Part shown: positions 26,434-34,553 of the stretch, piece after piece
Position numbering within the stretch: position 1 is the first letter of the stretch
Layout: every line of letters begins with the position of its first letter
From: an uncultured SAR86 cluster bacterium
GTDB lineage: Bacteria; Pseudomonadota; Gammaproteobacteria; Magnimaribacterales; AG-339-G14
Assembly (NCBI GenBank): GCA_902596665.1
Contig: CACJUN010000001.1
Location: 195,680 to 259,679 of the forward strand
DNA length: 64,000 nucleotides
Direction: 5' to 3'
Notes under the pieces: generated by a model
What the model was told of the DNA's origin: nothing
Database searches by the model: none
The model's input: only the letters and a program-made list of their open reading frames with translations
Program-made: the position numbers and the translations under genes

Positions 26434-27285
26434 ATGAAGTTAGTAAATTTTTTATACAAAGGTGAGAAAAACATAGGAGCATTATTAGACGATGGGGTTT
26501 GTTCATTCAAATCAATCTCAGATAAATATTCAATGCCTATGATGGAGTTTATTGAACAAATAGACGATCTCTCTCCAAAAGTATCAAAATTTATTAACTC
26601 AAATCCAGAAGTAATTCCGTTATCTGAAATTGAATTTCTCCCTGTTATTGAGCGACCAGGAAAAGTTTTGGCAGTAGGATTGAACTATCAAGACCATGCT
26701 AAAGAGACAGGCATGGACTTGCCTAAGGTTCCAATGATATTCACAAAGCAATCGACTTCGGTTTTAGGGCATCAAGGTGAAATTCATAAACCAAAAGTCT
26801 CCGATGCGGTTGATTACGAAGGAGAAATGGCCTTCGTGATTGGTAAAAAATGTCGACACGTTAGTAAGGAAGATGCGTTAGATGTAATTGCAGGAGTTAC
26901 CATTTGCAATGATGTCAGCGTAAGAGATTGGCAAATTGCATCACCAACTTTTACCATGGGTAAAAGTTTTGATACACATTGTCCGATCGGACCTTACATC
27001 GTAACCATGGATGAAATATCTGACATTCATAATTTAAAAATTAAAACTTATGTCAACGATGAATTAAGACAAGATTCATGTACTGACCAATTAATTTTTG
27101 ATTGCTTTGATTTAATTGAACACATCACCAAGGCTTTCACCTTAGAGCCAGGAGATATTATTGCTACAGGAACTTCCAGTGGGGTAGGCGTTGTTTTAGG
27201 AAAGTATTTAGTACCTAATGATGTAGTTAGAATTGAACTAGAAAACGTAGGAACCCTTGAGAACAAAGTAGTCCTCGAACCTTAA
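26434..27285 (+). CDS. Fumarylacetoacetate hydrolase family protein
   Basis: A 283-residue FAH-superfamily enzyme. The core starts VLAVGLNYQDHAKETG. Metal-binding acids follow in VDYEGEMAFVIG, then NDVSVRDWQ and GPYIVTMDE. Members cleave or decarboxylate 2-oxo or 1,3-dicarbonyl compounds (fumarylpyruvate, acylpyruvates, oxaloacetate), often late in aromatic or cyclic compound catabolism. The position after an HSD10-like SDR fits such a role, but the substrate is not determined. AGGAG lies just before the ATG. Confidence 0.9.
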   Translation: MKLVNFLYKGEKNIGALLDDGVCSFKSISDKYSMPMMEFIEQIDDLSPKVSKFINSNPEVIPLSEIEFLPVIERPGKVLAVGLNYQDHAKETGMDLPKVPMIFTKQSTSVLGHQGEIHKPKVSDAVDYEGEMAFVIGKKCRHVSKEDALDVIAGVTICNDVSVRDWQIASPTFTMGKSFDTHCPIGPYIVTMDEISDIHNLKIKTYVNDELRQDSCTDQLIFDCFDLIEHITKAFTLEPGDIIATGTSSGVGVVLGKYLVPNDVVRIELENVGTLENKVVLEP

Positions 27286-27286
27286 T

Positions 27287-27766
27287 TTGAAATTATATTT
27301 TTTGCGTCATGCCAAATCTTCTTGGGATGACCTTCATTTAGATGATTTCAAAAGACCTTTATCGGAAAGAGGTATAAAAAATTCTGAAATGCTTAACGCG
27401 TTTTTAAAGTCTAAAAAAATTTCCTTTGATAAGGTTTATTCGAGCTCTTCGGTTAGAACTGAGATTACTTGTTCGGTTGGTTTAGAAGGGATTTATGATT
27501 TTGAAAAGGTAACTTTTTTGGATGATCTATATCATGCATCTGCAGAACATTTAGAGGATTTCCTTCAAAGAAAATTAGGCGAAGAGTCTGTTTTAGTCGT
27601 CGGGCATAATCCTGGATTAAGCGATATAGTAAGTCATCTTACACATAGAGATATTTATTTAAGAACTTGTGATCTCATCAGTCTTGAGTCAAAGCAAAAT
27701 GATTCTAAACTGTTGTGCAATTTACTTTGGTCTTGGAGTCCGAAGAAAGGATTTATTGAAAATTAA
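27287..27766 (+). CDS. sixA: SixA-like phosphohistidine phosphatase (TTG start)
   Basis: A 159-residue histidine-phosphatase-superfamily protein. The catalytic LRHAKSSWDD begins at residue 6 and a second catalytic His is in VVGHNPGLSD. E. coli SixA (161 residues) removes phosphate from HPt domains or PtsO. The RHAK motif fixes the start at a TTG at 27287, because an in-frame stop lies just upstream. There is no ribosome site, so translation probably couples to the FAH gene ending one base earlier. The tail overlaps a convergent gene by 14 nt. Confidence 0.88.
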   Translation: MKLYFLRHAKSSWDDLHLDDFKRPLSERGIKNSEMLNAFLKSKKISFDKVYSSSSVRTEITCSVGLEGIYDFEKVTFLDDLYHASAEHLEDFLQRKLGEESVLVVGHNPGLSDIVSHLTHRDIYLRTCDLISLESKQNDSKLLCNLLWSWSPKKGFIEN

Positions 27767-28358
27767 AGTCCTTGTATTCGGCCGAAGCAATTTGTCTTGT
27801 GTTATCTGCATCTGTGATGACTCCCCAACCCCAGATCTTTTTTATATCGATGTTTAAGTATTTTTTAAAATCTTCAACAAGGTTAATCTTTTCTTCTTTC
27901 CAAGTATCGACCCCATCTTGACTATCTCTAAGTGCAATATTGATCTGTTTTGAGTTCCAGGGATTAACCCATACCGTTCCTTTTTCAACTGAATCTGTCC
28001 AAACATAATTAAGACATCTTTTTTGTGTAGGAAGTATTCCATCCGATTTACAAAAAATGATTCTAGCTGCAAAGTCATGATTTCTTCTCAAACGCTCATT
28101 AGCCTCAAGCGGAATTAACACTTTCCATTGCCACGAAGCTGTATTTTTATCTAGGACATCAAAAGTATCAGTAGTCACGAACACACTATTGCCTGAATTG
28201 GTATAACTTCGCACATGATTGTCACTGATCACTTCATACTCAGTGGTTCCTCCAATGATGCTTCTGGAAAAAAAATCATTGAAATCAGGATAGGTCATTA
28301 CCTGCGGGGTGACAAAAAAGGAAACCACTAAAAAAAAATTACGCTTTAATGTGACCAT
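27753..28358 (-). CDS. DUF3047 family secreted protein
   Basis: A 201-residue protein with an N-terminal signal (MVTLKRNFFLVVSFFVTP). The mature region follows the DUF3047 pattern: WQWKVLIPLEAN, HDFAARIIFCKSDG, NYVWTDSVEKGTVW, and the final GVITDADNTRQIASAEY. The family has no established function and is probably periplasmic. Two Cys are present around the middle (FCKSDG, KRC). Its start codon overlaps the repeat element in front of the PlcP-like gene. Confidence 0.85.
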   Translation of the reverse strand: MVTLKRNFFLVVSFFVTPQVMTYPDFNDFFSRSIIGGTTEYEVISDNHVRSYTNSGNSVFVTTDTFDVLDKNTASWQWKVLIPLEANERLRRNHDFAARIIFCKSDGILPTQKRCLNYVWTDSVEKGTVWVNPWNSKQINIALRDSQDGVDTWKEEKINLVEDFKKYLNIDIKKIWGWGVITDADNTRQIASAEYKDFNFQ

Positions 28359-28393
28359 GATGTGATAAATATATAGCTTTATTGTGATAATTG
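28350..28393 (+). promoter_or_regulatory. 11-bp-phased TGTGA repeats, candidate PhoB-type operator
   Basis: TGTGA occurs at 28350, 28361 and 28383, that is in an 11-nt register with one degenerate unit at 28372 (TATAGCTTTAT). PhoB binds direct 11-bp repeats with a TGTCA core in Enterobacteria, so these differ from the known half-site by one base. A GATAAT at 28386-28391 could be the -10. The element precedes the PlcP-like gene, the first of a run leading to phoB-phoR. Identity as a Pho box is inference. Confidence 0.4.
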
Positions 28394-28449
28394 AATAATT
28401 CTATTGAATAAGAAAATTTTGGCTAGTATTCTACTCATCCATAACCAAT

Positions 28450-29247
28450 ATGGAACCCACTGCAAAACATTTTAAATCTATCTTTTTGTCGGATATTCAC
28501 TTAGGCACCAAAGGTTGCCAATCCGAAAGACTGTTGGATTTTCTTTACAAACACACTTGTGACAAACTTTATTTAGTGGGTGACATTATCGATGGCTGGA
28601 AGTTAGAGCAAAGAATTTACTGGCCCCAAGAACACACCAACGTCATCAGAAAGTTTTTATCGTTTGCAAAAAACGGAACAGAGGTCTTTTACATCACTGG
28701 AAATCACGATGAATTTTTACGGTCTTTTAGTCCTTTGAATTTAGGTAACATAAAAATGGTCGATAAGGTCGAACACACCACAAATAACGGAAGAAAAATT
28801 TTGGTTGTGCATGGAGATGAGTTTGATTTGGTGACAAGGCACAGTAAATGGATCTCTGTTTTTGGCAGTTGGGTTTATGAATTTTTAATATCTATGAATA
28901 CCGTAATTAATTTTGTCAGACGAATCTTTGGAGTAAAAAATTATTGGTCTTTTTCAGCTTACATTAAGTACAAAGTTAAAAATGCAGTCAATTTCATCAG
29001 TAAATACGAGACGACGCTTGTCAACGTCTGTAAGAAAAAATCATATGATGGAGTCATTTGCGGTCACATTCATCATGCTGGAATAGAAGATTATGAGGGG
29101 ATTACCTATCATAATTGTGGAGATTGGGTTGAATCGTGCACTGCATTAGTTGAAGATCATGACGGGAACATCTCACTAATTGATTACTCGAAAGAAAATC
29201 TCACCATTAACTTAAAAAGAATACAAACTGCTGAAAAAGCAGCATGA
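28450..29247 (+). CDS. plcP: PlcP-type metallophosphoesterase (UDP-diacylglucosamine pyrophosphatase-like)
   Basis: A 265-residue calcineurin-like phosphoesterase. Metal motifs are FLSDIHLGTKG, LVGDIIDGWKL, GNHDEFLR, VVHGDEFD and GHIHHAGI. The end reads YHNCGDWVESCTALVE. This subgroup is often auto-annotated as an LpxH-like UDP-2,3-diacylglucosamine diphosphatase. The same subgroup contains PlcP, the phospholipase C-like enzyme that removes phospholipid headgroups under phosphate starvation in Sinorhizobium and marine bacteria. Here a GT4 glycosyltransferase overlaps it by 4 nt and phoB-phoR follow, which favours PlcP. Enzymatic identity is inferred from context. Confidence 0.82.
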   Translation: MEPTAKHFKSIFLSDIHLGTKGCQSERLLDFLYKHTCDKLYLVGDIIDGWKLEQRIYWPQEHTNVIRKFLSFAKNGTEVFYITGNHDEFLRSFSPLNLGNIKMVDKVEHTTNNGRKILVVHGDEFDLVTRHSKWISVFGSWVYEFLISMNTVINFVRRIFGVKNYWSFSAYIKYKVKNAVNFISKYETTLVNVCKKKSYDGVICGHIHHAGIEDYEGITYHNCGDWVESCTALVEDHDGNISLIDYSKENLTINLKRIQTAEKAA

Positions 29248-30224
29248 AAATCCTAATAGCCACAGATGCTTGGACCCCCCAAGTTAATGGTGTTGTGACA
29301 ACTCTTACCTCATTGGTTGCTAATCTTTCGCAGGATCATGAGGTAAAAATAATTGAACCTAGTCAATTCAAGTCGTTCCCTATTCCTGTTTATCCTGAGA
29401 TAAGGGCATCCCTTGATGTATTTAATGCCAAATCAATTTTGAAATCTTTTAAACCTGATGCAATTCATATATCCACAGAAGGACCTATTGGTATTTATTT
29501 GAGAAATTATTTGGTAAGAAAAAAAATACCTTTCACAACTGCTGTGCATACAAAATTTCCTGATTATCTGAAAGACTTAATGGGACTACCAACTTCTATT
29601 ACCAATGAATTTCTTAAATGGTTTCACTCTGGAGCTCAAAAAACTCTCGTCAATACTCCATCTCATAAAAAAGAGTTAGAACAAATTGGACTTAAAAATT
29701 TGAAATTATGGAAAAGAGCTGTCGATCAAAATGTGTTTATGCCAATGCTAGAGAGCAATGAAAAATCTTACTATTTGTACGTGGGCAGAGTTTCAAAGGA
29801 GAAAAATTTAGAAGCTTTTTTTGATCTGGATCTTGAATTTCCAAAGTTTGTCGTAGGTGAGGGTCCGCAATTTAAAGAATATAAAAAAAAATATCCTTCT
29901 ATTAATTTTTTGGGTTACAAATACGGAAAAGAGTTAGCTGAAATTTACAGCAAGGCGAGGGTGATGGTATTTCCTTCATTAACTGATACTTTTGGATTGG
30001 TAATGTTGGAAGCTAATGCATGCGGTACACCAGTTGCGGGTTATCCTGTAACCGGTCCAATTGATGTTATCTCTCAAGGTAAAAATGGTTTTTACGCCAA
30101 GGATTTAAAAGCAGCAGTTGAGAAAGCCGAAAAAATAAACTCAGAAGGTTGTGTTGCCTTTGCAAGTCAATTTTCTTGGGACCAAGTTACAAAGGATTTT
30201 ATAAATACATTGATCAGAATATGA
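29244..30224 (+). CDS. GT4 glycosyltransferase, candidate Agt glycolipid synthase
   Basis: A 326-residue GT4 retaining glycosyltransferase. The N-terminal acceptor domain starts LIATDAWTPQVNGVVTTL. The C-terminal GT-B domain contains YLYVGRVSKEKNLEAF, FPSLTDTFGLVMLEANACG and the sugar-nucleotide EX7E-type region. It resembles GDP-mannose-dependent alpha-mannosyltransferases. The start overlaps the PlcP-like gene stop by 4 nt. In marine bacteria PlcP is often paired with such a transferase (Agt), which glycosylates the diacylglycerol PlcP produces to give glycolipids that replace phospholipids. Sugar donor and acceptor cannot be read from sequence. Confidence 0.83.
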   Translation: MKILIATDAWTPQVNGVVTTLTSLVANLSQDHEVKIIEPSQFKSFPIPVYPEIRASLDVFNAKSILKSFKPDAIHISTEGPIGIYLRNYLVRKKIPFTTAVHTKFPDYLKDLMGLPTSITNEFLKWFHSGAQKTLVNTPSHKKELEQIGLKNLKLWKRAVDQNVFMPMLESNEKSYYLYVGRVSKEKNLEAFFDLDLEFPKFVVGEGPQFKEYKKKYPSINFLGYKYGKELAEIYSKARVMVFPSLTDTFGLVMLEANACGTPVAGYPVTGPIDVISQGKNGFYAKDLKAAVEKAEKINSEGCVAFASQFSWDQVTKDFINTLIRI

Positions 30225-30270
30225 AATTTTTTTTATTCAATAACTCTTTAAAAAATAGGATAATCCAATA

Positions 30271-30960
30271 ATGAGTAAACACGTCCTGCTTGTCGAAGAC
30301 GAACCAGATTTAAATGAAACAATTTCATTTAATTTAGATTCGGAAGGTTATGAGGTAGCTTCAGTCTTCAATGGTAAAGACGCCCTGAAAGCCATTGAAA
30401 AGAAAAAACCTGATTTGATTTTGCTTGATTTAATGTTGCCGGACATGTCAGGTCTAGAAATATGCAGAGAATTAAGGTCTTCCAAAAAAACAAAAAAAAT
30501 ACCTATCATGATGGTTACCGCTAAAGGAGAAGAAGTCGACCGTATAGTTGGCTTTGAGCTTGGGGCAGACGACTACATTGTTAAACCTTTCAGTATAAGA
30601 GAGTTCATGTTGAGAGTCTCAGCAATGCTTAAAAGAACAGATAATAAGTCAGATGCTGATGAAGATTTGATAACTTTTGACTCTCTGGAAATTGATCTCG
30701 CAGCCCACAGAGTCAAACTTGATGACAAAGAAATTTCATTAACGGCCAAGGAGTTTGCATTACTTCAGTATTTAACTGAAAGGATGGGTAGAGTGCAGAC
30801 TCGAGATGCGCTGTTGGATGAAGTTTGGGGATATAACTCTGAAGTAACTACTAGAACTGTCGATACTCACGTGAAAAGACTTAGATCAAAATTAAAACAT
30901 GTTGGCAGCAACATCGAAACCGTAAGGGGCGTTGGGTATCGCTTTAACTCTCCATCTTAA
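30271..30960 (+). CDS. phoB: Phosphate regulon response regulator PhoB
   Basis: An OmpR-family response regulator of 229 residues. The receiver domain has the acidic pocket Asp10-Glu11, phosphoacceptor Asp53 in LLDLMLPDM, and the switch lysine in DDYIVKPF. The C-terminal winged helix has LTAKEFALLQYL, RVQTRDALLDEVWGY and TRTVDTHVKRLRSKL. Length and sequence are those of PhoB (E. coli 229). It would activate phosphate-starvation genes by binding 11-bp direct repeats. A GATAAT 6 nt before the ATG and an AGGA at 30257-30260 are both possible start signals. PhoR follows 14 nt later. Confidence 0.94.
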   Translation: MSKHVLLVEDEPDLNETISFNLDSEGYEVASVFNGKDALKAIEKKKPDLILLDLMLPDMSGLEICRELRSSKKTKKIPIMMVTAKGEEVDRIVGFELGADDYIVKPFSIREFMLRVSAMLKRTDNKSDADEDLITFDSLEIDLAAHRVKLDDKEISLTAKEFALLQYLTERMGRVQTRDALLDEVWGYNSEVTTRTVDTHVKRLRSKLKHVGSNIETVRGVGYRFNSPS

Positions 30961-30974
30961 AATGATTTTTCCTC

Positions 30975-32744
30975 ATGTCCGTAAGAGCTAAAATTTTTCT
31001 CATTACTTTTAGTTTGCTGGCTTTAGCAACCGGCGGAGGAGGGCTCTTCATTCAATATCAGTTAACTGGATATCTGAATGATGATGTCAATTCAAATCTT
31101 GAAAATCATGCAAAAATTGCCCAAAAACTTTTTATCGATGCCGGATTGAACGTTACTAATGCTGATGTTCTAGCTGATGATTTGGGAGAGGCATCCGGCC
31201 TCAGAGTTACCATTATATCTGAGGATGGAACTGTATACGGCGACTCTGACGTTTTGAAACTAGATCTTGATGCTGTTGAAAATCATTCAAATAGACCTGA
31301 GATCATGTTGGCAAAGAATAATGAATCTGGACTATCGCAAAGATTTTCAAACACCCTGAATACCGATATGAGGTATTTAGCGGTAAGAATTCCATTCAAT
31401 GGAGAAAACGGTTTTGTGAGAATTGCTTCTCCTTTGTCAGAAATTAATAGGGCTCTTGCTCAAGTAAGGTACATAGTATTACTGGCCGTTCTCGTTGGAT
31501 TTATTTTTGCAATTTTTGTTAGTTACTTTTCCTCAAACATCATTCTTGGTTATTTGAAAGAATTTATTAGCGATGCAGAAGATTCAATTAACGACGACTC
31601 AGGTAATCTCCGAATTAATGCTGGGCATGGAAGTGAACCTTACACTGTTGAGTCTGCACAAGAGGACTTAAAAAAAGACCTTCAAATTCTCGCTAAACAA
31701 CGAAAACAATTTAGTTCTGTGTTAGAAAAAATGGGACAAGGGGTTTTACTCCTCAATAAATCAAATGAAGTGTTGTTTTATAACAGAACTATAAAAGATG
31801 ATTTCTGGCCTGAGCTTGAGGTCGGTACTAAATTTTTTAACAATATCAGTTACCCTGCGCTCAAAAAATTTCTAAAGAAAGCCTGGGAAAAAAATGAATT
31901 AGCAATAGAAATCAACGGCCCTAAATCAATCAACTCATCCTATTTAATATCTGCTAGAAGAGATAAAACCAAAGATGAGATGCTGGTTGTGTTTAACGAT
32001 ATTTCTAAGCTCCGACAGCTAGAAAAAATGAAAGAAGACTTCATAGGAAATGTCTCCCATGAATTAAGGACTCCAATATCTGTGATAAGAGCAAATGCTG
32101 AAACTTTAATACACGGCAAATTTATTGATGATCCAAATGCAATTGGTTTTACTGAAGCAATTTTGACTCAATCGGAAAACATGACTGAAACCGTATCTGA
32201 ACTTTTGAAACTCAGTTCTATCGAAGCAGGAGAATATGACTTGAACATGGAAAATCATAAATTGGGCAAATTGATTAACCAAACAGTTAAAGCTCATCAG
32301 GACCAAGCTAGATTAAGAAATATTTCTTTAAACGTTCAATTGGAAGAAGATATCAATATTGTTGTTGATGCGTCTGCATTTTCAATCATTCTAAGTAACT
32401 TCGTTACCAACGCTCTCAAACACTCTCCATCAAATTCTGAAATTCTTATAAAAAATGATCTAGAAGATGACTTTTTGACTACTTTAAGCGTGATAGATCA
32501 TGGGAAAGGTATCCCAAAAAAATACAGAGATAGGGTATTTGAGAGATTTTTTAGGGTTGATAAGGGAAGGGCAAAGCATTCTGGAGGAACAGGGCTTGGT
32601 TTAGCTATCTCAAAGCATTTAGCCAGATTAATGGGTTATGAAGTTGGCATGAAACCCAACAAACCTAACGGAAGTAGATTTTGGATTTCCGTAAATTATG
32701 TTTCCTCAGAGGAAGAAAAATCGTTAACTCCTGAATTAGCATAG
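30975..32744 (+). CDS. phoR: Phosphate regulon sensor histidine kinase PhoR
   Basis: A 589-residue membrane histidine kinase. TM1 is near residues 5-30, and a periplasmic domain of about 130 residues follows. TM2 (YIVLLAVLVGFIFAIFVS) lies near residues 165-185, then a linker and a PAS-like domain. The HisKA box FIGNVSHELRTPISV places the phosphorylated His at 362. HATPase motifs are SNFVTNALKHS, DHGKGIP and GGTGLGLAISKH. It is longer than E. coli PhoR (431) because it has a true periplasmic sensor domain, like Gram-positive PhoR. No pstSCAB or phoU is in the window. The last 49 nt overlap the convergent ppx gene. Confidence 0.92.
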   Translation: MSVRAKIFLITFSLLALATGGGGLFIQYQLTGYLNDDVNSNLENHAKIAQKLFIDAGLNVTNADVLADDLGEASGLRVTIISEDGTVYGDSDVLKLDLDAVENHSNRPEIMLAKNNESGLSQRFSNTLNTDMRYLAVRIPFNGENGFVRIASPLSEINRALAQVRYIVLLAVLVGFIFAIFVSYFSSNIILGYLKEFISDAEDSINDDSGNLRINAGHGSEPYTVESAQEDLKKDLQILAKQRKQFSSVLEKMGQGVLLLNKSNEVLFYNRTIKDDFWPELEVGTKFFNNISYPALKKFLKKAWEKNELAIEINGPKSINSSYLISARRDKTKDEMLVVFNDISKLRQLEKMKEDFIGNVSHELRTPISVIRANAETLIHGKFIDDPNAIGFTEAILTQSENMTETVSELLKLSSIEAGEYDLNMENHKLGKLINQTVKAHQDQARLRNISLNVQLEEDINIVVDASAFSIILSNFVTNALKHSPSNSEILIKNDLEDDFLTTLSVIDHGKGIPKKYRDRVFERFFRVDKGRAKHSGGTGLGLAISKHLARLMGYEVGMKPNKPNGSRFWISVNYVSSEEEKSLTPELA

Positions 32745-33616
32745 TTTTCATTGATATATTTCTGAACAAGAGCATCACAGATGCTCCACGGCGCAGCTCT
32801 GAGACTAGCTTTATCCAAAATATCCATAATCCTTAAAAAAATTTTTCCAGCTGATTCTATTATGTCTGCTCTATCCGATGAAAAGTTATAGTTCTCTATC
32901 TTTTCTTTTTTGCTTAATTTAACCAATGAAAGCAAACATGCATTCAATGATTTTTTAGATACTGAATTATTTATATCGTCGTTAATAATGGAAATTAAGG
33001 ATCTCACGTTACCCCCGACACCAACAATATTCTTAATGTGACCAAGAGAGGCTAAAAAAGCTTCTAGATCTTGCCACTCGGATAAATGATCTTTTTCTAA
33101 ATAAATTCTGACAGCGCCCAGGTTCAGTGACTTGAACATGACATTTGAAGAGTTTTTATAGAATAACTCCGTGCTGCCTCCTCCGACATCAACAAATAAG
33201 TAACTACCATCCGCTGGGAATGAATTGGATAAATCATTCAAAAGCTGAGCTTCTTGATCGCCCGAAAGAAGATGAATGTTTAGGTTTAGTTTGGCATTTA
33301 GATGCTGACAAACTTCACTCCCGTTTGATGCTGATCGCATTGCAGAGGTAGCAAAACCTCCAATTAAGTTAATTTTCTTTGAATCCAAGTTAGAGACTAA
33401 TTCATCCAAAGATTCAGTTAACTTATTAATGGTTTTTTTTCTGATTTTTCCTTTTCTAAAAGCATCGGTGCCTAATCGGATAGGAATTCTTTTGTAAGTC
33501 TCTAATTCTTTTGAATAATTTTGATTGTCACCAGCAATAATTCTAAATTGTTTGTATTTGATTGCATTTGAACCAATGTCTATGCACCCAATTTGATCTA
33601 TTTTTTTAGGATTCAT
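32696..33616 (-). CDS. ppx: Exopolyphosphatase / GppA family phosphatase (short form)
   Basis: A 306-residue member of the Ppx/GppA ASKHA family. Motifs are GCIDIGSNAIKYK (phosphate-1), ATSAMRSASNG, FVDVGGGSTELFY (phosphate-2) and GVGGNVRSL. It has only the two actin-like domains and lacks the C-terminal HD-like domains of E. coli Ppx (about 510). It degrades polyphosphate, pppGpp or both. It is co-transcribed with ppk2 (11-nt overlap), which favours polyphosphate. Its 3' end is antisense to the end of phoR. Confidence 0.88.
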   Translation of the reverse strand: MNPKKIDQIGCIDIGSNAIKYKQFRIIAGDNQNYSKELETYKRIPIRLGTDAFRKGKIRKKTINKLTESLDELVSNLDSKKINLIGGFATSAMRSASNGSEVCQHLNAKLNLNIHLLSGDQEAQLLNDLSNSFPADGSYLFVDVGGGSTELFYKNSSNVMFKSLNLGAVRIYLEKDHLSEWQDLEAFLASLGHIKNIVGVGGNVRSLISIINDDINNSVSKKSLNACLLSLVKLSKKEKIENYNFSSDRADIIESAGKIFLRIMDILDKASLRAAPWSICDALVQKYINENYANSGVNDFSSSEET

Positions 33617-34439
33617 CAGCGAATGAATTCAAAACCTTAAATTGATCGTAGGATAAGTTTTCAAAAAGCACACCGTTGATTTTAAGATTATAGATATTCA
33701 TTCCCTCAGACCAGACTTTTGGTTTTGGTATATTTTTTTCTGGGTAATCAAACTTTTCCAGGATATATCTAAGAGAGTTTAGTGCTGCAACCATTTTCGT
33801 ATTAGCGTTAATGATCACCCAAGGCGACTCTTCATGAGAGGTGCTTGAAAACATTTGATCTTTGTAAAAAGTAAACGCATCCCATCTGTCAGCAACCTTC
33901 AAATCATTCTCACTGAACTTCCAAAAAATAAGAGGGCTATTTCTTCTCTTCTCGAACCTTTTCTTTTGTATATTTTTTTCAACCGATAGATATATCTTCA
34001 CAATTTCTGTTCCATTTTCCAAAAGCTCCTTCTCCCATGGAATTACTCTTTTCATAAAATTTTTGTACTGTCTTTGTGAACAATAATTCATAGTTATTTC
34101 TGTAAGAGCTCTCGTGTACCAAGATCTATCAAAAAAAACTATTTCACCGGTTTCGGGCATGTGTTTCTCATATCTCGAGAACCAATGAGTTGATTCCCAT
34201 TTCGTTGGTATACCCAGTTTTACGAGCCTTACGTGTTCTGGAATCAGATATTTACTTAAAACAGAGATGCTTCCTGTTTTACCTGCCGTATCTCTTCCTT
34301 CAAAGACTATTGCTATTTTCTTTTTTTCTTCAATAATCCATTTTTGTAACTTAAGAAACTCTGCTTGTAATCTCCTCAATTCTCTACGGTAAAGATCTGG
34401 ATTGATCTGAGAATATTCTGCAATATCGTATTCAAACAT
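33606..34439 (-). CDS. ppk2: Polyphosphate kinase 2 (PPK2)
   Basis: A 277-residue P-loop kinase that transfers phosphate between polyphosphate and nucleotides. The Walker A region is FEGRDTAGKTG near residues 47-56. The lid follows, then Walker B-like EIVFFDRSWYTRALTE. THWFSRYEKHMPETGE is the usual PPK2 loop. Single-domain length suits class I, which favours GDP/ADP phosphorylation; class cannot be fixed here. FDRSWYTR replaces the more common FDRSWYNR. It leads a two-gene ppk2-ppx operon, divergent from the PiT transporter. Confidence 0.92.
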   Translation of the reverse strand: MFEYDIAEYSQINPDLYRRELRRLQAEFLKLQKWIIEEKKKIAIVFEGRDTAGKTGSISVLSKYLIPEHVRLVKLGIPTKWESTHWFSRYEKHMPETGEIVFFDRSWYTRALTEITMNYCSQRQYKNFMKRVIPWEKELLENGTEIVKIYLSVEKNIQKKRFEKRRNSPLIFWKFSENDLKVADRWDAFTFYKDQMFSSTSHEESPWVIINANTKMVAALNSLRYILEKFDYPEKNIPKPKVWSEGMNIYNLKINGVLFENLSYDQFKVLNSFADES

Positions 34440-34553
34440 TTTTCTATTTTTGAACTATTTAAAGAAGATTGTGTGAAATTTTATTAAATCATCTTAAAAA
34501 GTTTAACTAAAGTCTTTATTTCGTATATTGTGTTTGCTTAATTCATAAATTCA

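Noticed and set aside
34440-34553. Pho box between ppk2 and the PiT gene
   Set aside because: Single TGTGA and TGTGT words occur without 11-nt phasing; AT-rich background explains them.
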